A stretch of 64,000 nt of DNA from Bacillota bacterium (lineage in GTDB: Bacteria > Bacillota > Clostridia > Oscillospirales > Ruminococcaceae): assembly GCA_023460035.1 (NCBI GenBank), contig JAEWRN010000033.1:16996-80995 (forward strand), written 5' to 3'. Position numbers and translations under genes: made by a program. Shown one piece after another: positions 24,142 through 32,496 of this stretch. The notes beneath the pieces were generated by a model. That model did no database searches, had not been told where the DNA came from, and worked only from the letters and a program-made list of their open reading frames with translations. The first letter of the stretch is position 1. Every line of letters starts with the position of its first letter.

Positions 24142-24164
24142 ATTTGGCGACAACTGGCCGCCGC

Positions 24165-24193
24165 AAAAAAACCGGGCAATGCCCGGTTTTTTT
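24165..24193 (+). terminator. Terminator after tadA
   Basis: AAAAAAACCGGGC-AAT-GCCCGGTTTTTTT: a 13-bp stem with a T run, between tadA and the marR promoter. Confidence 0.92.
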
Positions 24194-24219
24194 ATTTTGC
24201 ATTGTTCACAAATAGTTCA

Positions 24220-24278
24220 TTGATTTTTTGTGAGAAAAGTTTTATGATAGGAAAACGCCAGATGCTTAGGCAGCCTAA
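24220..24278 (+). promoter_or_regulatory. MarR/ABC exporter promoter and operator
   Basis: TTGATT (24220-24225) and TATGAT (24243-24248) are separated by 17 bases. TTAGGC-A-GCCTAA (24266-24278), a 13-bp palindrome of MarR-operator type, lies at about +12. The MarR protein encoded next is the likely repressor. Confidence 0.65.
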
Positions 24279-24334
24279 ATATTTGCCTGCCGAAATAATT
24301 ATTACCGCCCTGTGGCGGGAAAGGAGACCCCCAC

Positions 24335-24910
24335 ATGAATGCACCCCGCCCCGAGATGGGCCCTTTTAAAAATGAAACCGACCCCCGCGTGCGGGAGCTG
24401 TTTCAGGCCGCGGCCGAAATTCGCGACCTGTTTATCAACTACTCCCCGCTGCCGGAGCTGAGCCAGGGCCAGTTTAATCTGATGCGGCACCTGTATATTT
24501 TTGAAATGCACGGCTGCAACATGCCGCACCTGCCGCCAGGTACTTACGACGCGCAGGAGCACGGGCTGAAAATCACCGCGCTTGCCGGGCTGATGCGCAA
24601 TGCACCGCCCACCATCAGCCAGAAAGTGGATGAATTGGAGGCGCTGGGATACATTCAGCGCCGCCGCGGTAAAGCTGACCGCCGGGCCGTTTACGTTTCG
24701 CTGACCGACGAGGGCCGCAACCTGGTAAAAGAGGCCGTGCGGCTTTACGACCACCTTGGCCGCAAGGTCGTTAACCGCCTTGGCGAAGAACAGGTGAACA
24801 CCTTCATTGCCACATTGCACGACCTGAAAACTGCGATTACTGCCGAGCAAGACCATTTTTCAGCCGAATTTGCGCGGCGGTTTGCCGCCCTAAAGGAGAA
24901 CAAGCTATGA
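24335..24910 (+). CDS. MarR family transcriptional regulator
   Basis: A 191-aa winged-helix protein. Residues about 70-140 show the MarR fold: ITALAGLMRNAPPTISQKVD (recognition helix), ELEALGYIQRRRGKADRRAV (wing with the DRR motif) and VSLTDEGRNLVKE. It is longer than usual at the N terminus and between helices. The start follows GAAAGGAGA. Its stop overlaps the first ABC exporter gene (ATGA), a standard layout in which MarR represses a multidrug exporter and is released by its substrate. Confidence 0.9.
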   Translation: MNAPRPEMGPFKNETDPRVRELFQAAAEIRDLFINYSPLPELSQGQFNLMRHLYIFEMHGCNMPHLPPGTYDAQEHGLKITALAGLMRNAPPTISQKVDELEALGYIQRRRGKADRRAVYVSLTDEGRNLVKEAVRLYDHLGRKVVNRLGEEQVNTFIATLHDLKTAITAEQDHFSAEFARRFAALKENKL

Positions 24911-27129
24911 CAAAACTGGCAAAATACCTAAAGCCCTACCTGCCTTTGCTGCTGGTGGCCATTGTACTGCTGTTTGTACAGGCCAATGCTGACTTGAACC
25001 TGCCGAACTACATGTCCGACATCGTGAATGTTGGTATTCAGCAGGGCGGTGTGGAGTACAGCTACCCCGCTGTCATCAGTGACAACGGCCTGACGCTGAT
25101 GAAAACCTTTATGACCGACGAAGAGCGCACGCTGGCCGATGCCTCTTACCATAAAGTGACCTCTGGCAGCGAGGAATACACCACGCTTGCCAAAACCTAC
25201 ACCAGCCTTGGCGACACTGTTTGGGCGGTAAATGATTTGAGCAAAGAGGACAGCACCGCTTTGAACACCGCATTCAGCCAATCCGGCTATGCGATGGTCG
25301 AACTGATGAAGCAGGTGTCCGGCGGCAGCAACACGGCGGCCGACATGACCGGCACCAGTGACGTGCAGTTTGACTTTACGCAGATCTACGCCATGATGCC
25401 GATGCTGGCACAACAGCAGCCCGCCATTGACGCTGCAATTGAAACCGCGTCACAGGCACCGGAGCAGCTGACCAGCGGCACCGGCGCCGTGTTTGCGAAA
25501 AGCTTCCTCGCCGAGCTGGGTGCCGACACCGGTGCCATTCAGTCGGCCTATATCCGCAAGACCGGCGGCAAAATGCTGGCCATCTCACTGGTCAGCGCCG
25601 CCGCCAGCATTCTGGTGGGGTTATTTGCATCCCGCATTGGCGCGGGCGCCTCACGCACCCTGCGCGGCGACGTGTTTCAAAAGGTCAGCCATTTTACAAA
25701 TGCCGAGTTTGACAAGTTTTCGACTGCCAGCCTGATTACCCGCACAACCAACGACATCACGCAGATGCAGCAGATTATCACGATGGGCCTGCGCATGATT
25801 TGCTACGCCCCGATTCTTGGCATTGGCGGCATTTTTATGGCGCTGTCAAAAAGCCCGAACATGAGCTGGGTGCTTGCCGTGGGCGTTGGCTTTATCTTGA
25901 TTTTGATTCTGGTCATCTACCGCATTGGCATGCCGAAATTCAAGATTATGCAAAAGCTGGTGGACAAGCTGAACCTTGTCACCCGTGAAAGCCTGTCCGG
26001 TATGATGGTCATTCGCGCGTTTGGTACCCAAAGCTTTGAAGAGAAGCGCTTTGACGACGCAAACGAGGATTTGAAGCGCACGAACCTGTTTGTCAACCGG
26101 CTGGTGTCGCTGATGTTCCCCGCCATGATGTTTGTGATGAACCTGATGACCGTGCTAATCATCTGGGTGGGCGCACACCAGATTGCCGACAGCCAGATGC
26201 AGATTGGCGATATGCTTGCGTTTATGCAGTATGCCATGCAGATTATGTTCAGCTTTTTGATGCTGAGTATGATGTTCATCATGATCCCGCGTGCGGCGGT
26301 TTCGGCCGACCGCATCAATGAAGTGCTGAGCACCGAAACCAGCATCCATGACCCTGAAAGCCCTGCCGAGCTGGGCAGCCGTGCAAAAGGCGAAGTGGAA
26401 TTTCACGACGTGTCCTTCCGCTATGGGGCGGCAGACGCCGACGTACTGCAGCACATCAGTTTTGTGGCAAAGCCGGGCGAGACGACCGCCTTTATCGGCT
26501 CTACCGGCAGCGGTAAATCCACACTGGTCAACCTGGTGCCGCGCTTTTACGATGTCACCGAGGGCAGCATCACGCTGGACGGCGTGGATATTCGCGACCT
26601 GACACAGGGGCAACTGCGCGACCAGATTGGCTATGTGCCGCAAAAGGGGCTGCTGTTCTCGGGCACCATTGCCAGCAACCTGCGCTACGGCGATGAAAAT
26701 GCCGACGACGCGCTGCTGCAACAGGCGGCCGACATTGCGCAGGCAACCGAATTTATCAGCACGAAGCCTGAAGGGTTTGAAACCCCCATCAGCCAAGGCG
26801 GTGCCAATGTGTCCGGCGGGCAAAAGCAGCGCCTCTCCATTGCGCGGGCACTGGTGAAAAAGGCTGCTGTGTATATTTTTGACGATTCTTTCTCCGCACT
26901 GGACTTTAAGACCGACGCGGCTTTGCGCCATGCGCTGCATGACGTGACCCGGCAGAGCACGGTATTGCTGGTGGCACAGCGCATTTCGACCATTATGAAC
27001 GCCGATCAGATTATTGTGCTGGACGACGGCAAGATGGTCGGCAGAGGCACCCACCGCGAGCTGATGGAAAATTGCGCAGCCTACCGCGAAATTGCGCTGT
27101 CGCAGCTCTCAAAGGAGGAGTTGGCATGA
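24907..27129 (+). CDS. ABC exporter half-transporter, degenerate-site subunit
   Basis: A 740-aa type IV exporter half: six membrane helices followed by an ATPase domain (residues about 495-735). A segment of roughly 170 aa lies between helices 1 and 2 (residues 35-215), far more than usual, and should face outside. Walker A is GSTGSGKST, the signature VSGGQ, and Walker B VYIFDDSFSALD, where the catalytic Glu is replaced by Asp. Together with the next gene it should form a heterodimer in which this subunit supplies the weak catalytic residue. It is co-transcribed with the marR gene and overlaps its partner by 4 bases. Drug or peptide export is likely. Confidence 0.9.
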   Translation: MTKLAKYLKPYLPLLLVAIVLLFVQANADLNLPNYMSDIVNVGIQQGGVEYSYPAVISDNGLTLMKTFMTDEERTLADASYHKVTSGSEEYTTLAKTYTSLGDTVWAVNDLSKEDSTALNTAFSQSGYAMVELMKQVSGGSNTAADMTGTSDVQFDFTQIYAMMPMLAQQQPAIDAAIETASQAPEQLTSGTGAVFAKSFLAELGADTGAIQSAYIRKTGGKMLAISLVSAAASILVGLFASRIGAGASRTLRGDVFQKVSHFTNAEFDKFSTASLITRTTNDITQMQQIITMGLRMICYAPILGIGGIFMALSKSPNMSWVLAVGVGFILILILVIYRIGMPKFKIMQKLVDKLNLVTRESLSGMMVIRAFGTQSFEEKRFDDANEDLKRTNLFVNRLVSLMFPAMMFVMNLMTVLIIWVGAHQIADSQMQIGDMLAFMQYAMQIMFSFLMLSMMFIMIPRAAVSADRINEVLSTETSIHDPESPAELGSRAKGEVEFHDVSFRYGAADADVLQHISFVAKPGETTAFIGSTGSGKSTLVNLVPRFYDVTEGSITLDGVDIRDLTQGQLRDQIGYVPQKGLLFSGTIASNLRYGDENADDALLQQAADIAQATEFISTKPEGFETPISQGGANVSGGQKQRLSIARALVKKAAVYIFDDSFSALDFKTDAALRHALHDVTRQSTVLLVAQRISTIMNADQIIVLDDGKMVGRGTHRELMENCAAYREIALSQLSKEELA

Positions 27130-28988
27130 GCGAACAAAAAAAGCAGCCCCGCCAGGGCGGGCCAATGGGTGGCGGCCCGATGGGCGGCCACGGCATGATG
27201 CCGGGCGAAAAGGCAAAAGACTTTAAAGGCACTTTTAAAAAGCTGATCCGTTATTTAAAAGATTACCACACCACTATTGTAATCGTGGTCGTCGCCGCTA
27301 TTTTTTCGTCGGTGTTTGCCATTGCGGGCCCCAAGGTGATGGCCCGCGCCACCAATAAGCTGTTCGAGGGCATTTTGGCCCTGATCGCCGGCACCGGCAA
27401 CATCGACTTTGGCTACATCGGCGGCATTATTCTGATTCTGGTCGCGCTGTACGGCGTGTCGTTTTTGCTCTCGTCGCTGCAGGGCTGGATGATGACCGGC
27501 GTGACCCAAAAGGTCACTTACAAGCTGCGGCGGGACATCAGCGAAAAGATTAACCGGCTGCCGCTGCGATACTTTGATGGCACGAGCACCGGCGACGTGC
27601 TTTCGCGCGTGACCAACGACGTTGACACCCTGAGCCAGAGCATGAACCAAAGCCTGTCACAGATTGTCACCAGCATCACGACCGTCATCGGCGTTTTGGT
27701 GATGATGCTGACAATCAGCCCGCTGATGACACTGGCCGCCATTTTAGTGCTGCCGATCTCGCTGATTTTCGTGACCCAAATCGTCAAGCGCAGCCAGCCA
27801 TTTTTTGCACGCCAGCAAAAGACCCTTGGCGAAGCAAACGGCCATATAGAGGAGATGTACGGCGGGCAGATTGTCGTGCGGGCCTTTAACGGCGAGGGGC
27901 GCAGCATTGAAACCTTTGGCGAAATTAACGACCGCCTGTACGATTCGGCTTGGAAAAGCCAGTTTTTGTCTGGCTTGATGATGCCGCTGATGACCTTTGT
28001 CGGCAACCTTGGGTATGTGGCGATTTGTGTGCTGGGCGGCTGGCTGACCATTAAGGGCAGCATCAGCGTGGGCGATATTCAGGCGTTCATTCAGTATGTG
28101 CGCAGCTTTAACCAGCCCATCACCCAGCTGGCCAACATCAGCAACGTGCTGCAGCAGACGGCCGCCGCGGCAGAGCGGGTATTTGAGTTTTTGGGTGAAG
28201 AGGAAGAGACCCCCGACCCCGCACAGCCGGTACCGGTTGACGCGGTAGACGGTTCGGTGGCCTTTGCACATGTGAAATTTGGTTACAACGAGGACAAAAC
28301 CATCATCCACGATTTTTCACACGTGGTGCAGCCCGGCCAAAAGGTGGCCATTGTGGGCCCCACCGGCGCCGGCAAGACCACCATTGTCAAGCTGCTTATG
28401 CGTTTTTATGACGTGAACGAGGGCGCGATTTTAGTGGACGGGTACGACCTGCGGCAGTTTGCCCGCAACGACCTGCGCGGCCTGTTTGGCATGGTGTTGC
28501 AGGACACCTGGCTTTATAACGGCACGATTATGGAGAATATCCGCTACGGCCGGCTGGGTGCCAGCGACGAAGAGGTGTATGCTGCCGCAAAGCTGGCGGG
28601 GGTGGAGCACTTCATCCACACCCTGCCGGACGGCTACGAGACCGTGCTGAACGAGGAAGCGAGCAACATCAGCCAGGGGCAAAAACAGCTTTTGACAATT
28701 GCCCGCGCCGTGCTGAGCGACCCGAAGATTTTGATTTTGGACGAAGCGACCAGCAGCGTGGACACTCGCACCGAGCTGCATATTCAGCACGCGATGGAGC
28801 GGCTGATGGAGGGCCGCACCAGCTTTGTAATTGCGCACCGGCTGTCGACCATTCGTGACAGCGACGTGATTTTGGTGATGCGGGACGGCGATATTGTAGA
28901 GGTGGGCAACCACAACGACCTGCTGGCACGCGGCGGCTTTTACGCCGACTTGTACCAAAGCCAGTTTGAGCCGGAGGAAATTGCCTGA
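27126..28988 (+). CDS. ABC exporter half-transporter, canonical Walker B subunit
   Basis: A 620-aa partner of the preceding exporter half. The N-terminal 35 aa are a Gly/Met/Pro-rich cytoplasmic tail; six membrane helices and an ATPase domain follow. Walker A is GPTGAGKTT, Walker B ILILDEATSSVD with the catalytic Glu, and the signature is ISQGQ rather than LSGGQ. So the nucleotide site made by this Walker A/B and the partner's VSGGQ is canonical and the other is degenerate, as in BmrCD- or TM287/288-type exporters. The start at 27126 overlaps the previous stop (ATGA). Confidence 0.9.
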   Translation: MSEQKKQPRQGGPMGGGPMGGHGMMPGEKAKDFKGTFKKLIRYLKDYHTTIVIVVVAAIFSSVFAIAGPKVMARATNKLFEGILALIAGTGNIDFGYIGGIILILVALYGVSFLLSSLQGWMMTGVTQKVTYKLRRDISEKINRLPLRYFDGTSTGDVLSRVTNDVDTLSQSMNQSLSQIVTSITTVIGVLVMMLTISPLMTLAAILVLPISLIFVTQIVKRSQPFFARQQKTLGEANGHIEEMYGGQIVVRAFNGEGRSIETFGEINDRLYDSAWKSQFLSGLMMPLMTFVGNLGYVAICVLGGWLTIKGSISVGDIQAFIQYVRSFNQPITQLANISNVLQQTAAAAERVFEFLGEEEETPDPAQPVPVDAVDGSVAFAHVKFGYNEDKTIIHDFSHVVQPGQKVAIVGPTGAGKTTIVKLLMRFYDVNEGAILVDGYDLRQFARNDLRGLFGMVLQDTWLYNGTIMENIRYGRLGASDEEVYAAAKLAGVEHFIHTLPDGYETVLNEEASNISQGQKQLLTIARAVLSDPKILILDEATSSVDTRTELHIQHAMERLMEGRTSFVIAHRLSTIRDSDVILVMRDGDIVEVGNHNDLLARGGFYADLYQSQFEPEEIA

Positions 28989-29015
28989 CCCGCTGCCAAA
29001 GCAAACCGGTTATTT

Positions 29016-29056
29016 AAAGCAAGGGCCCTGCCAAATGGCAGGGCCCTTGCTTTGTT
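29016..29056 (+). terminator. Terminator after the ABC exporter operon
   Basis: AAAGCAAGGGCCCTGCC (29016-29032) and GGCAGGGCCCTTGCTTT (29037-29053) form a perfect 17-bp stem with loop AAAT. Confidence 0.9.
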
Positions 29057-29411
29057 ATTTGTTCTATTGCAGGCAAACCCGGCAGCCATGCCGCTGCCCG
29101 CCGCGATTTTTACCCGCGCGGCTTTGCCCGGCGGCAGGCCCGTTGCTTAAAAAAAACGCGGCCCATAGCCGGTGGCTTTGCGGCGGTAGCAGCACCCCCA
29201 CCCCATACGGGCAGGGCGGCATGCGATGGCGGGGTAAAGCTTGTAATAAAACCCCGGCAAATACCGCGACGCAAACGCCAATAGAAAGGCCAAGCCGCGT
29301 GTCAAAAGCTAATAGAAATCGTTTTAAACAGAGGGCGCGGTATCGTTTGAGCCCGCTGCCTGCTGTTTGCCATCATTGGCCAAATTACCCGGCGCCGGCA
29401 GAGGCCCCGGG
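29054..29411. other. Gene-free stretch between convergent units
   Basis: About 360 bases without a gene I can support. The reading frames crossing it have Arg/Pro-rich translations of GC-rich non-coding type. I see no repeat, promoter or structured RNA in it. Confidence 0.5.
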
Positions 29412-29687
29412 TCAGCGCGCGTGTTTGCGGGGCGGTGCCTGTTTGCCGGCGGGCCAAAAGGTGGTCTGCCCGCATACCTGCCCCGGCGGGGTGGGTGCCA
29501 TGGGGGGCTCTTCGCTTTGCAGTGCTGCTTGCAAATCAGCCTCGGCTGCCTGCAACTGCGCAAGCAATACTGCCATGCGGGCCGCGCCGGGGGCACGCCC
29601 TGCCTCCAGCTGACCCGCAGTGTAAAGCTGCAAGGCTGCCGCCGCGCGGTACACGGCCTTTGCGTGTGCCGCAAGCTGCTCTTTCAT
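29412..29687 (-). CDS. Small Ala/Gln-rich helical protein, 91 aa
   Basis: I do not recognise it. The first 65 residues are Ala-, Leu- and Gln-rich and read as two amphipathic helices (KEQLAAHAKAVYRAAAALQL, MAVLLAQLQAAEADLQAALQ), possibly a coiled coil; the rest is a Pro-rich tail with basic end. The start has a good AAAGGGGG site. It follows the TIGR03915-type gene after 19 bases on the same strand and is therefore probably the last gene of the radical SAM operon. It could be fortuitous in GC-rich DNA, but the ribosome binding site and spacing support it. Confidence 0.5.
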   Translation of the reverse strand: MKEQLAAHAKAVYRAAAALQLYTAGQLEAGRAPGAARMAVLLAQLQAAEADLQAALQSEEPPMAPTPPGQVCGQTTFWPAGKQAPPRKHAR

Positions 29688-29706
29688 CCTTCGCTACCCC
29701 CTTTAA

Positions 29707-30546
29707 TCAAACCGGTTGCGGCTGCAAGGCCCCGTATTCTACCGTGCCGGGCGGCAGCAACGGCGGCGGCTGGTCGGCGGCGGCCAGCGTGTCAAGGTCC
29801 GCCTGCATTTCGGTCAGGCAGGCCCAATAGCGCCTCGGCATATGGGTGCGCTGGCAAACTGGGTTGCGCCGTGCCTCAATGGCAATGGTGTCGTAAAAGC
29901 GCTTCCACAGCCGCCGCACCACCTGCTCTTCGCCGGTGGGCGGGGGCAGCGTCAGCGCATCGACCGGCACCAACTTTGCCGTATGCTGCTGCCAGATGAG
30001 TGCCGCGTGGTTTGTTTTGTCATAAATCAAAAAGGTCTCGTTGCGAAACCGGCTGCAAAAATGCGGTGCAATCAGCGGCAGCACAAAGTTTTTGGGCTCT
30101 ATTTCCGCCACCATGCCCTGCCCCACATCTGAAAAGCGGATGAGCCCCTTGTACATATGCGCTTCGTTGTACAGCTTGCGCACCGCCCCCGCCGCCGCGG
30201 CAACCACCTCGTTGCCCAGCATCGTGGTGACAACCGTGCCCCGCTCGAACGCAAGGCGGGTAAAGTCCAGCGCCAGCAGGGCCTTGTCCTGCTGGCCGGA
30301 CAAAAACAAATCGCGCACGGTGGCCGCCGCAAGGGGGGACACCTTTTCTTCCAGCCCGTGCAACACCCGCAGCGCCTTATCGGGCTGGGTTTCTATTGGC
30401 AGCACCCCAAACAGGCTGGGTTGCAATGCGCTTTGCGCACAAATTTGCACCGGGCGCTCTTTGCGCACAAACGCCTCAAAAATGCAACACAGCATGCCCT
30501 CAAAGCTGCCGTCGTACACATAGATTAAATTGCCTGCGACACACAT
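29707..30546 (-). CDS. TIGR03915 family protein, partner of the radical SAM protein
   Basis: A 279-aa protein that opens LIYVYDGSFEGMLCCIFEAF, the signature of the TIGR03915/DUF4130 family. Members nearly always sit next to a putative DNA-modification or repair radical SAM protein (TIGR03916), as here. The end of the domain contains YDTIAIEARRNPVCQRTHMP and PRRYWACLTEM, typical of the family. The biochemical role is unknown; nucleic-acid repair or modification is suggested from the partner's helix-hairpin-helix motif. ATG at 30546 has a GGAGGTGG site and lies inside the end of the radical SAM gene (22-base overlap). Confidence 0.85.
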   Translation of the reverse strand: MCVAGNLIYVYDGSFEGMLCCIFEAFVRKERPVQICAQSALQPSLFGVLPIETQPDKALRVLHGLEEKVSPLAAATVRDLFLSGQQDKALLALDFTRLAFERGTVVTTMLGNEVVAAAAGAVRKLYNEAHMYKGLIRFSDVGQGMVAEIEPKNFVLPLIAPHFCSRFRNETFLIYDKTNHAALIWQQHTAKLVPVDALTLPPPTGEEQVVRRLWKRFYDTIAIEARRNPVCQRTHMPRRYWACLTEMQADLDTLAAADQPPPLLPPGTVEYGALQPQPV

Positions 30547-31835
30547 TCCGACGCCACCTCCAACAGTTCGGCCTGCGACGGTGCGCTGCTGGTGCCAAAC
30601 AACGTCAGCTGTTCTGCCTTTGCCAGCGGCGCGCCGTCGATCAGCGCGCGCACCGTGTTTTGCGGCGTGATGCTCAGCCCCGGCCGCATTTTGCCCTTGC
30701 AGAGCAAAAAGTATTGTGCGCGTTTCAGTACCACCCCGATGCGCTTTAAGTCGTCCCAGTCCAGCTTACCCGCCCGCCGCGCGTGCGCAATGCGCTTTGC
30801 GCTGACCGGCCCAACACCCGGCACTCGCAACAGCGTTTCGTACGGGACGCGGTTGACCTCCACGGGGAACTGCTCTAAATGGTTGACGGCCCAGTTGCAT
30901 TTGGGGTCGAGAAACGGGTTGAACTCCTGATGTTCCTCGTCCAGAATTTCGGACGCCTCGAAATCGTAATACCGCAGCAGCCAGTCGGCCTGGTACAGCC
31001 GGTGCTCGCGCAGCAGCGGGGGTTTGGTGTCCAGCGCGGGCAGCAACGCGTTTTCGGCCACCGGGATATACGCCGAAAAAAACACCCGTTTCAGCTGGTA
31101 TTTGTGGTACAGCCCCTCGGTGAGGCGCAAAATTTGATAATCGGTCTCCGGTGTTGCCCCGACAATCATCTGTGTGCTTTGCCCTGCCGAGGCAAACTTT
31201 TCGGCGGTTTTGTATTTTACAAGGCTTTCTTTACTCTCTGTAATACCATCGCGAATGGTGGCCATAGGGCCCAAAATATTCTGCTTGCTTTTATTGGGGG
31301 CCAGCAGCGCAAGGCTGCGCTGCGAGGGCAGTTCAATGTTGACGCTCAGCCGGTTGGCCAGCACGCCAAGGCGCGCAATCAGCAGCGGGTCGGTGCCGGG
31401 GATGGCTTTGGCGTGGATATACCCGGTAAAGTGGTACGGGCCGCGCAACAGCTCTAACGTTTTGATGATCTGCTCGGTGGCGTAGTCTGGGCTGCGCTGC
31501 ACCCCGCTGCTTAAAAACAGACCCTCAATATAGTTGCGCCGGTAAAAGCTCATCGTCAAATCGGCAAGCTCGGTGGGGGTAAACGCCGCGCGGGGTGTTT
31601 CGTTGCTGTGCCGGTTGACACAGTACTGGCAGTCAAACACGCAGACATTCGTCATCAGCACCTTGAGCAGCGAAACGCAGCGCCCGTCCGCCGACCAGGT
31701 GTGGCAGATACCGCAGTCTGCGGTGCTGCCAAGCCCCGCGCCGGTGGGGGCAGAATCCCCCGCCCCGGACGACGTACAGGCAACATCGTACTTTGCCGCA
31801 TCGGTCAAAATTGTCAGTTTTTCAAGCACATCCAC
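30525..31835 (-). CDS. Putative DNA modification/repair radical SAM protein (TIGR03916 type)
   Basis: A 436-aa radical SAM enzyme. The cluster motif is CVFDCQYC (C-x3-C-x2-C with spacing C-x4 before the pair). An upstream cysteine set (CGICHTWSADGRC) is also conserved in this family. The C-terminal part has a helix-hairpin-helix, LLRVPGVGPVSAKRIAHARR, which binds nucleic acid. The protein begins VDVLEKLTILTDAAKYDVAC; the GTG at 31835 with AAGGGGGG seven bases upstream is the best start, while a longer frame runs into the upstream terminator. It is coupled to the TIGR03915 gene. Confidence 0.87.
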   Translation of the reverse strand: MDVLEKLTILTDAAKYDVACTSSGAGDSAPTGAGLGSTADCGICHTWSADGRCVSLLKVLMTNVCVFDCQYCVNRHSNETPRAAFTPTELADLTMSFYRRNYIEGLFLSSGVQRSPDYATEQIIKTLELLRGPYHFTGYIHAKAIPGTDPLLIARLGVLANRLSVNIELPSQRSLALLAPNKSKQNILGPMATIRDGITESKESLVKYKTAEKFASAGQSTQMIVGATPETDYQILRLTEGLYHKYQLKRVFFSAYIPVAENALLPALDTKPPLLREHRLYQADWLLRYYDFEASEILDEEHQEFNPFLDPKCNWAVNHLEQFPVEVNRVPYETLLRVPGVGPVSAKRIAHARRAGKLDWDDLKRIGVVLKRAQYFLLCKGKMRPGLSITPQNTVRALIDGAPLAKAEQLTLFGTSSAPSQAELLEVASECVSQAI

Positions 31836-31858
31836 CGTGCGCCCCCCCTTAACAAAAA

Positions 31859-31894
31859 GCCCGCAGCCAAAACGTACACCGTTTTGGCTGCGGG
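31859..31894 (-). terminator. Terminator after the 49-aa gene
   Basis: CCCGCAGCCAAAACG and CGTTTTGGCTGCGGG form a 15-bp stem with loop of about 6; on the minus strand CTTTTTG follows. It separates the two small genes from the radical SAM operon. Confidence 0.85.
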
Positions 31895-31909
31895 ACATTA
31901 CCTGCCTGT

Positions 31910-32059
31910 TTAGCCGCCGTAAAAATACGCCAATGCCGCGCCAATGCTTTCAATCGGCATCTGCGCCTGTTCGCGGTACCAGATCGCCCGCTGGATCTGG
32001 CGGGCACAAAGCGGGCCGCCCAGCCGTTTGGCAAGATACTCAAGCTCCCAATTTGCCAT
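31910..32059 (-). CDS. Small protein, 49 aa
   Basis: A short frame reading MANWELEYLAKRLGGPLCAR onward and ending AALAYFYGG, with a GGGGGCAGG site eight bases upstream of ATG at 32059. No membrane segment; it is predicted to be mostly helical with a basic middle (ARQIQRAIWYREQ). I do not know the family. It is followed at once by a strong terminator, and lies just downstream of the 84-aa membrane protein gene, with which it probably shares the promoter diverging from the LexA-like gene. Confidence 0.6.
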   Translation of the reverse strand: MANWELEYLAKRLGGPLCARQIQRAIWYREQAQMPIESIGAALAYFYGG

Positions 32060-32074
32060 GTTGCCTGCCCCCTT

Positions 32075-32329
32075 TTAAGCCACGCGGCGCAGCGGGGTGT
32101 CACCGCCCGCCTTTTGGGGCTGCAACGCCGGGCGCCGACGCGCCGCCCTGTGGCGGCGCGGGGCCGAAAACCCTGCTGAAAACAAGCTGAAGCTTAACCA
32201 TGAAAGCACTGCCGCTAACGGCAGGCCCAGCAGCGAGCGGGCCGACGAAAGCGAAACCCCGCCCAAAAATGCGAGGGCCGCAAGGCCCGCAAAAATAGCA
32301 AGTAAATTGAACCAAAATGATTTCATCAT
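32075..32329 (-). CDS. Small membrane protein, 84 aa
   Basis: Two hydrophobic helices (FWFNLLAIFAGLAALAFLGG and LLGLPLAAVLSWLSFSLF) followed by a strongly basic C-terminal tail (PRRHRAARRRP). The ATG at 32329 has a TAGGGGG site at good spacing. I do not recognise a family; similar two-helix proteins are common small membrane proteins. It diverges from the LexA-like regulator gene across about 165 bases holding ACAAC/GTTGT repeats, and so may be controlled by it, together with the 49-aa gene behind. Confidence 0.6.
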   Translation of the reverse strand: MMKSFWFNLLAIFAGLAALAFLGGVSLSSARSLLGLPLAAVLSWLSFSLFSAGFSAPRRHRAARRRPALQPQKAGGDTPLRRVA

Positions 32330-32390
32330 GTTATATCCCCCTACCGATTGTACGCGGTCAAAGAGTGGTTTTCCGTGTCTTCATCATATT

Positions 32391-32469
32391 ACAACCATGA
32401 GTTGTTGTCAAGTGTTTTTACAACCATTTTTATAACTTTCTTTACAAATACAAAAAATAGTTGTATACT
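32391..32469 (+). promoter_or_regulatory. Promoter and operators of the LexA-like gene
   Basis: TTTACA (32441-32446) and TATACT (32464-32469) are 17 bases apart. ACAAC-CATGA-GTTGT (32391-32405) is an inverted repeat; further half-sites ACAAC (about 32420) and GTTGT (within 32459-32463) recur. These are candidate binding sites for the encoded XRE/S24 protein, shared with the divergent small genes. Confidence 0.55.
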
Positions 32470-32496
32470 TGATGCAGACAACAGGAGGTGGCAACG

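Noticed and set aside
24142..24334. Small SRP RNA expected after tadA in many Firmicutes
   Set aside because: I looked for the GGUGCUGU/GGAAGCA-type SRP core and found only a terminator and the marR promoter.
28966..29613. Plus-strand open frame of 215 codons after the ABC exporter operon
   Set aside because: It crosses the strong terminator at 29016-29056 and reads as low-complexity Arg/Pro-rich sequence.
31849..32103. Minus-strand open frame of 84 codons
   Set aside because: It overlaps the terminator hairpin and lacks a ribosome binding site; a 49-aa frame in another phase has both a good site and a sensible end.
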